From contig JAGFBZ010000011.1 in the NCBI GenBank assembly GCA_018398805.1, forward strand, positions 310,001 to 374,000: a stretch of DNA of 64,000 nt, in the 5' to 3' direction. This document shows positions 40,001-47,122 of this stretch, piece by piece. Position 1 is the first letter of the stretch. The number at the start of each line of letters is the position of its first letter. The stretch is from Hirundichthys speculiger. Its lineage: Eukaryota; Chordata; Actinopteri; Beloniformes; Exocoetidae. The notes beneath the pieces were generated by a model. The model saw nothing but the letters and a program-made list of their open reading frames with translations, was not told the DNA's origin and did no database searches. The position numbers were made by a program, and so were the translations under genes.

Positions 40001-43000
40001 GAGAATATTATATTCTGCTGTGAATGGAAAAACTCCATCTGCTGATGAAACATGTAACATGGTTTAAAACAAAAGAATAACTACTAAATAGACCTTTGGG
40101 GTGGATGTTTTTGCCAGCGGCTTTTTTATAAAGTAAAAAAAAAAAAAGAAGTCTCAGATATACTGTAGTCTTTTTTTAGGAAATAGTTGCTGCAAAAAGA
40201 CAAAGTAAAATAAACTGACAAGTATTTGCAGATACTATTTGACTCAGGTTTGGTCTTTCCTCATATCTGCATCCTGGCATAATGTTCTCCATGTTGAATA
40301 TTGTGCGTCTTTCGTTTCCTAACCCTTTTTGCCTTCATCTGACAGAATGCTGCTCTGTACTGTGACAGCATGGCACATTAGGGAGCGCTCCTTCCCTCCC
40401 AGTTGCATGGTCCTGTTTTAAAATGAGATGTTCCAAAGCAAAGATCGATATATACAGTTTTATAGTTAAAGTAACATTGGATTTGAAAAAGTGCTTTCTT
40501 GATTTATTTATGTTTCAACCAGCTGACATCTTTTTATTTATTTTTTTCCTCTCTCAATCTGCTTCTTTTGTTTTCTGTCTCATGCATTTCTTCTCTTCTT
40601 TTTTGACTTAATTCTCTCCAATCTTCCATCTCCTCCAATGTCTCTTGTGTCCTCATCATCCTTCTTCCTTTACCTCCTTTCCTTTTTCCCACTCATTAGG
40701 TCTCTGAGTCAGGGCAGCACCAACTCCAATATGCTGGATGTGCAGGGCGGAGCACACAAGAAACGAGTACGTCGCAGCTCTCTCCTCAATGCCAAGAAGC
40801 TGTACGAAGACGCTCAGATGGCCAGAAAGGTGAAGCAATACCTGTCTAACCTCACAGTGGAGACAGATGAAGAGAAGCACCAAATCATGTCCCTGCAGTG
40901 CGAGCCATCTTACAGTGCCCGTGAGTAACACAGTCACAATATAACATGCAGTTTTTGATCAACAGATAAGAGTCTCGAGAAGAGCGTGGATAGAATCAGC
41001 ATGAAAGGTAACATCATCTACATTTACATGTCCTGTCTCTGTTTCCAGCGAGTAAGAACTTGAGCGAGCGGCGATCCACTAAGTCGGACATGTCTCCAGT
41101 GTCTCTGCGATCAGCTCTCCCCTCTGGGAAAGCTCAGAACAGGGTGTCACAGGTCCTTCAGGTCCAGGTGCCGCTGAACCCACTGCGGAAGAAGAGCACT
41201 GCCAAAGACATAGGAGCACCTAGTGAGTCCTCCTGAGTTAGCACTCAGAGCATTAAGAAATACCATTCCCTCTATTCTGTGTTGTGCCTTTTTATTGATT
41301 ATCACAGTTTGAGGATAAAGCAACCACATTAGTTTCTAATGGACGACAGTCAGCTCTGTTTTCTAAGAGGCACTATTTAATGAAGGTTACCGTGAAAATA
41401 ATATAAATGGCTGCTGTATGTTATCATACAAAGCTTTAGTTTATCTTAACAGCTATATTAGTGTTTTTTTATTCTTTCAGATAGATGATGCCATTGAGAC
41501 TAATTCTAAAACAGAATTCTGAACTGAAGCTGCAGTCTCAAGAATTATTCTAGAAAAAGACAAACGGGTTTATAAATGGTTTAACTTTTTTTTTTATATA
41601 TATACAAGGTTGAGTTGGGAGCCAACTCTCAGGTTGAACTTCTTTATAAAACCTTTTTGTGTGTGTGTGTGTTTCCTTGTTTTTCATCCCATCAGATTCC
41701 AACTCTCCTCAGGTAGTGAAGAAACCTCCAGTTAATTCGTCAGATGACTGGAATACCAAGAGACCATCTGATGACACCGTTTCCACGGTTTCATCCCTTC
41801 ACTCCAGCCCTACTGTGTCGCCTCAGGGCTCCCCACGGAAAGGTTGGCAACGGAAACTTTTCGCTCTCTACAATAGACTGAACTTGACTCTACTCGGTTG
41901 TCAGTTGTTGTAATACATCCTTACAAGCCTTGATATTTCTTTCTTTCAGTAGGAGGTGTGGTAAAGTCCCAGAACTCCAGCCAAATGAACTTATCAGGAT
42001 CTTCATCCTCACTGACAAGTGATGCCAGCACAAAGACCGGCACCGTCAGCCTGCGTAGCTATGGAATAGGTGGGACTCTCCTCCACAAGAGGATCTTACT
42101 GATGACCGGGCAACACAGCCGAGGGAACAGCAGGGAAAGAGAGAAAGAGCTGGAGCAAAGAACTGAGGAGAGGATGCAAAAGGAGACAGACACAGTTCAG
42201 AGAAGCTTGTGTTCATCAGAGCAAAGGAGAGGAAGATCCAGACAGCACAGCAATCAGGGCACTCACACAGATGCAGGACAGATGTTACTGAGGGCAAGAG
42301 CAGGAAGCCCATTATCAACCTGCATGGGGACTCATAAGGAGCATCCCATAGTCCACACTGGGTCTTCACCCAGTCCACCAGCGTTGGGACTCATGACTGT
42401 ATCACCTCCTCCCCAACCCCATGTCATGACACCCAAACCCCCAGCGTCACCCATTAGGAAGAGACTGATGTCACCGTTCAGGGTACTGAGGGAAAACAGT
42501 CAGTCCAGGGAAAAGGCTTATCTGAACTGTGATTGGGGGGCAGGAGAGACGTCCTCAGCTCAGGATGAGACAGGAGCACAGGGAGAACAGAGAGCCAGGA
42601 GATCAGTCAGTCCCAACCCCTTCCTCTGGTTGTGCAGAAGCAGACACACAAGGAGAAAGACAGTCTGAGCCACTTAGGGCAGAATTAATGATACCTCTTG
42701 TTTATATTTGTTCAGATTCAGTCCCTAGATTTACTGCGTTTTTTTTTTTTTAAATGGATGGTTTTTTCATTTCTAAGTATTAAGTATTACGTGAGCTACA
42801 TGAGCCTTAAATCCACAATGAGTCCCAGGAAGGTGATGCCTGAGAGTTTCTCTGTGGATATTTGAGGAGCAAAGCAAGGAAACTGTCTTTCTAAAGCAGT
42901 AACAAATGATGGAAAACCCATTTCACCTAGGTCTCAGATTTCCCCCAACATTTGTATTTTCTTTTTCTTTCTGGGCAAAATGTAGTTATCTTTACATATA

Positions 43001-46000
43001 GCAAGATGTCACTGTTGAAACAGATTTTAGACAGACCTCTCCCTGAAATGGAGTTAGAAATGCACTTTTCAAAAGAAGATTCATGATTGTATTGTTATGA
43101 CATGACGACATGCAGCGTTCACTCATCATGTTTTGATAGTTTTTGTGCAGCGTCAGTTGATCTCCTTCTGCGGGTTTTTTGTAATATAAAGTTTAACCTG
43201 TGACTTAAATTGTCTTCAGCACAGTACACAGCCTCAGGAAAAAGATTCAACTTCACATAAGAAGTGATCATAGCTTTATGTCCTTGAAGTTTTCAAACTC
43301 ACCAGTTGCACTGTGCAAGTGCTTATTGATCGTGATTCATGACAAGGGCATAATGTGACTGCAGAGTGATTTGAAGTGAAGTAATGTACAGGGTTCCCTG
43401 ATGCACTTTCGGTTCTTTCTGGTTAGAACATTGCACAGGAATTTTCTGGGTTTGGTTGTTATTGATCATCTTTCTCCTGAAAATGTATCTTCGTTCAAGC
43501 CACTGCACTTTTCTTTCACCTTCCATCCTTCATATTTTGCTTTTCCTCATTATTACAATCCACGCTTTCCTTCAACTTCAGAACTAATTATCTGAAGTCC
43601 TCCTCTCTCCAGGTTATGCCCTCCTTCCGGCTGGTAAAGCGGACAACCTGTCAGACTCGAGTCACAGTGAGATTTCCTCCCGGTCCAGTATCTGCTCAGT
43701 TGACTCGATGCCAGCCCCGGGGCCCGATGACCGATGTAACAGAGCCTGCACTACTACTTCTACTACTGCCACCATTGCTCCGACTACTACTGCTACAATG
43801 GCTGCTGCAGTTCCAGAGAGCACAGCGGCATCACATGCACACTTGAGTGCTGATTACAGCCAGCCCAGCACAAGGTAAATAGCTTCAGTTCATCTCATTT
43901 TATGTACAAATAATCTACCTGTTTTATAAATGTTTGTTCAAAAGAGTACTTGAAACTTGACAGTCAAAGAAATAGATCACACATTTGACCTCAAAGTCTT
44001 GACACATCATGCAGCAGGCAAAAAAAAATCACTCATTAAAACATGGATTATATTGTTGGAATAGGGAGATAATAGATATTAAGACTGAAAACTTTCAACA
44101 TGTCAACATGCAAAGTTTTTATTTTCCTTTTCATTTGTAGTTTCCTCAACTTGCACAAGCACTTCTCGTTCTGTTTACTCTCTCCGGATCCGTGTCAGCT
44201 CCTATTACACTCCCACCTGCTCCATAAGTTATTTGTTATGAGAGTCACAACATTTGTAGACACAGCAGCATTTGACAGCAGCTCAGTTCGTCTGAAGGAC
44301 GCTTGAGAACAGAAAAACACTCTGCCGCTTGCCTCAGAAAATTGACAGCAAGTATCTTTTTTTCCTCCGCTATGAGTCCTGCTGAGATCCACCTCATACT
44401 TTGCCACAATAAAACCTCCTGTAGGCCATCTGCTACCATTCACCACTATTGCTTTTCCTCCCCCAGCTGCTTTCCAATTATGTCTTTTCCTTATTAAAAG
44501 TCCAAGAACAGGAAGTCATGAAAAATACTGTCTTTTTATTAGTGTCCCAGATTTACTGCCGTCCTCTCTCCTCCTTTTATCCATGAACCAGGTGTCAGTA
44601 TTAACGCAGGAAGCTTTTTAATCTGGCTGAGTAAACAACACGGCTTTTTATTGTCTTCTGTTTGTTTATTGTTCCTTCATAATCAGGTTATTCTTTCTCA
44701 TAAAGAGGAGACCAATATACCTCCCCATCTGATATTTCCTCAGCAGCCTTGGTGTATAACACCAACCTGTTTTATGAATGATGGCTCAGTTTTATAGAGT
44801 GGCTTCTTCATCCTGTAAAACGGTGTTTAAAGAATCAAACAGCTAGTTTATAAAACACAGCTGAGGAGAAAATTTCCCCTCCTCACCTTCCATCTTTACG
44901 CCAGATCTGGTGATCTATTATGCAAAACATGCTGTCAGAGTGAAATGTTAATTTTTTTTTTTTTTCCATGGCTTGCATATTTAGGTTTCATGTCACCAGA
45001 TATTTCTGAAAAACACAAAATCTGTTTGATATTTTTCAAGTGTGCTGTCAGTACTGGAGATTGACACCTCTTTTTTTTTCGTTATCTACAGTAATTCTTC
45101 ATCACTGGCTCGAGGATACGTAGCGCGAGCCTGCGCCTTCACCTCCTCTATCTCCACTGAGGAGTTGACCCCAGACCACACCTCCTTGGACTTGGTAGTC
45201 GACAGCGGCCGTGGCAGCTGGACGTCCTGCTCCTCCAACTCCCACGACTCCTTTCAGAGCCTCCCCACCTCCTCCTGCCGGCCATGGGACCACGGTATCC
45301 ACGGCCACCCGCTTTCTCTCCCTCACACACACTTGGGCTTTAAGCACACGCAGCCGGCCAGGTCGATGGTGGAGGCGGAGGCCGCCAGGCCTGCGTGGGC
45401 CAACGAGGACCCCGCCAAGCAGCATCCCAGAGACTCCGGCTCAGATGTGTCAGGTCAGATGCGGCAGAGCTGCGCATCATCCAGCTCGCTATCAGACAGC
45501 TATGATGGGAATTATGGCACGGTAAAACGGCGAAACACCTCGGAGCACCCTCCCTCGCCGGCCAATGACGAAGGAGGGCAAAGCACAGACCCTGTCTACA
45601 AAACGGTGACATCAAGCACAGAGAAGGGCCTCATAGGTGAGGGGACAGGTTGTGAGTTTGATTCCTTGTAAACATAGTGCTGCAGCAGTTGTGATAAACC
45701 GTAACACTGTAGTTGAGAGTCTAATGAGGTCTCGTCAAGCCATCAGCTTTTAATTAACCTTAGTATAGAGACTACTGTTCATTTTTTTACGTTCACCTCA
45801 TATGCAGACAGTGACGTAAGGTCTAATCTTATTTCAAGTGAATTATTGAAGCTTTGTTTTGTGAACAGCTGGAAAACACTTGAACAATTTCTGAGATAAC
45901 TCTCAGTGTTGTAGTTGGTTTTCTATATGACAGGAGTTATGGAGCATGCTCACTGGCCATCATGTAAATCTATCTGCAAGATACTTCTCTCTGTTAGTTT

Positions 46001-47087
46001 TACGAGGAGAAGAAGAGTCTTTGTATTTTTGTGGATACTTTACACAGAGCGTGTATCCCCTGTCAAAACAGTGATATATATAGAAATTTAAATATTCAAT
46101 TAATATAATTTTGGGCCAGTCATATCAAAAATGAGATTTTCTCACTCTTATTTAGATCAGTTCTTATTTTTAGGTTCTGGGCTGTTGCTTGGGGACATGT
46201 GACAGGTGTTTTCACTATTTTCTGACGTGTTATTAAAACATCTGTTCATCATCTGTTTGAGACAGACAGACAAATAATTTAGTTCAAACTCTAGCTGTGT
46301 CTTTATACGCTGCAGCCATTCATTTCATCAATTTTATCTTGTCTTTTAATTTTTGACATGTTTCTACATGTTTAGTCACGTTATGTTAATGAGACATCAC
46401 ATTAATTTATTTTTCCATTATTTTCTTTTTCCTTCTTTTTTTCCACTCCACCCCACCATTTTTCCTCATGTCATACCACCTTTTTTTCTTTTTTGCTCCA
46501 TCCTTTATTGTATTTTATTTTATTTCCTTTTCTTTTCCCCATTCACACCCCGATCCAGTGTATTGTGTCACCTCCCCCGCCAAGGATGAGCGTTACCGAG
46601 CTCCCCCTCCCACCCCTCCAGGCTACCAAGGTCTGGCCCTTGGGGATCTTGGCCTCACAGATGGAGTAGTCAGTGGGCCAGGAGGTCTCGTCCCTCGACC
46701 TCCTCACCTCAAACCTCCGGACTACAGCGTGGCCCTGCAAAGAAGCAAGCTCCTCCAGAGTCCCGGAGCCGCTGGAGGTCTAGCTGAGGTGCGGAGGCTT
46801 CACTTTCAGCACCAAGACAGCCGAACATCCAGCTCCACAGAGGGCCACTCCAGACCGGCCAGCATCTGCTGCCCACCACAGGATCTGGCTGACAGCGAGG
46901 ATGGTATGTCCACACTGAGAACTGGTTCATATGCAAATAGTCAGATTAAAGTCATTGAACTTCTAGTTGTATATGTCAAGGTTATGTTGGGGAAAGAATA
47001 TATATACAGACATAAAGTCCTAAATGTCTAAACGTCTTTGTACACGAACCCATTAAGACCTGTATAGCTCTTTAAACCTGAGGGTTT

Positions 47088-47122
<35 letters not shown>

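Noticed and set aside
45211..45525. 104-codon Pro/Arg/Thr-rich frame overlapping the large tail exon
   Set aside because: It is a shadow frame of a GC-rich coding exon whose true frame is fixed by phase and conservation.
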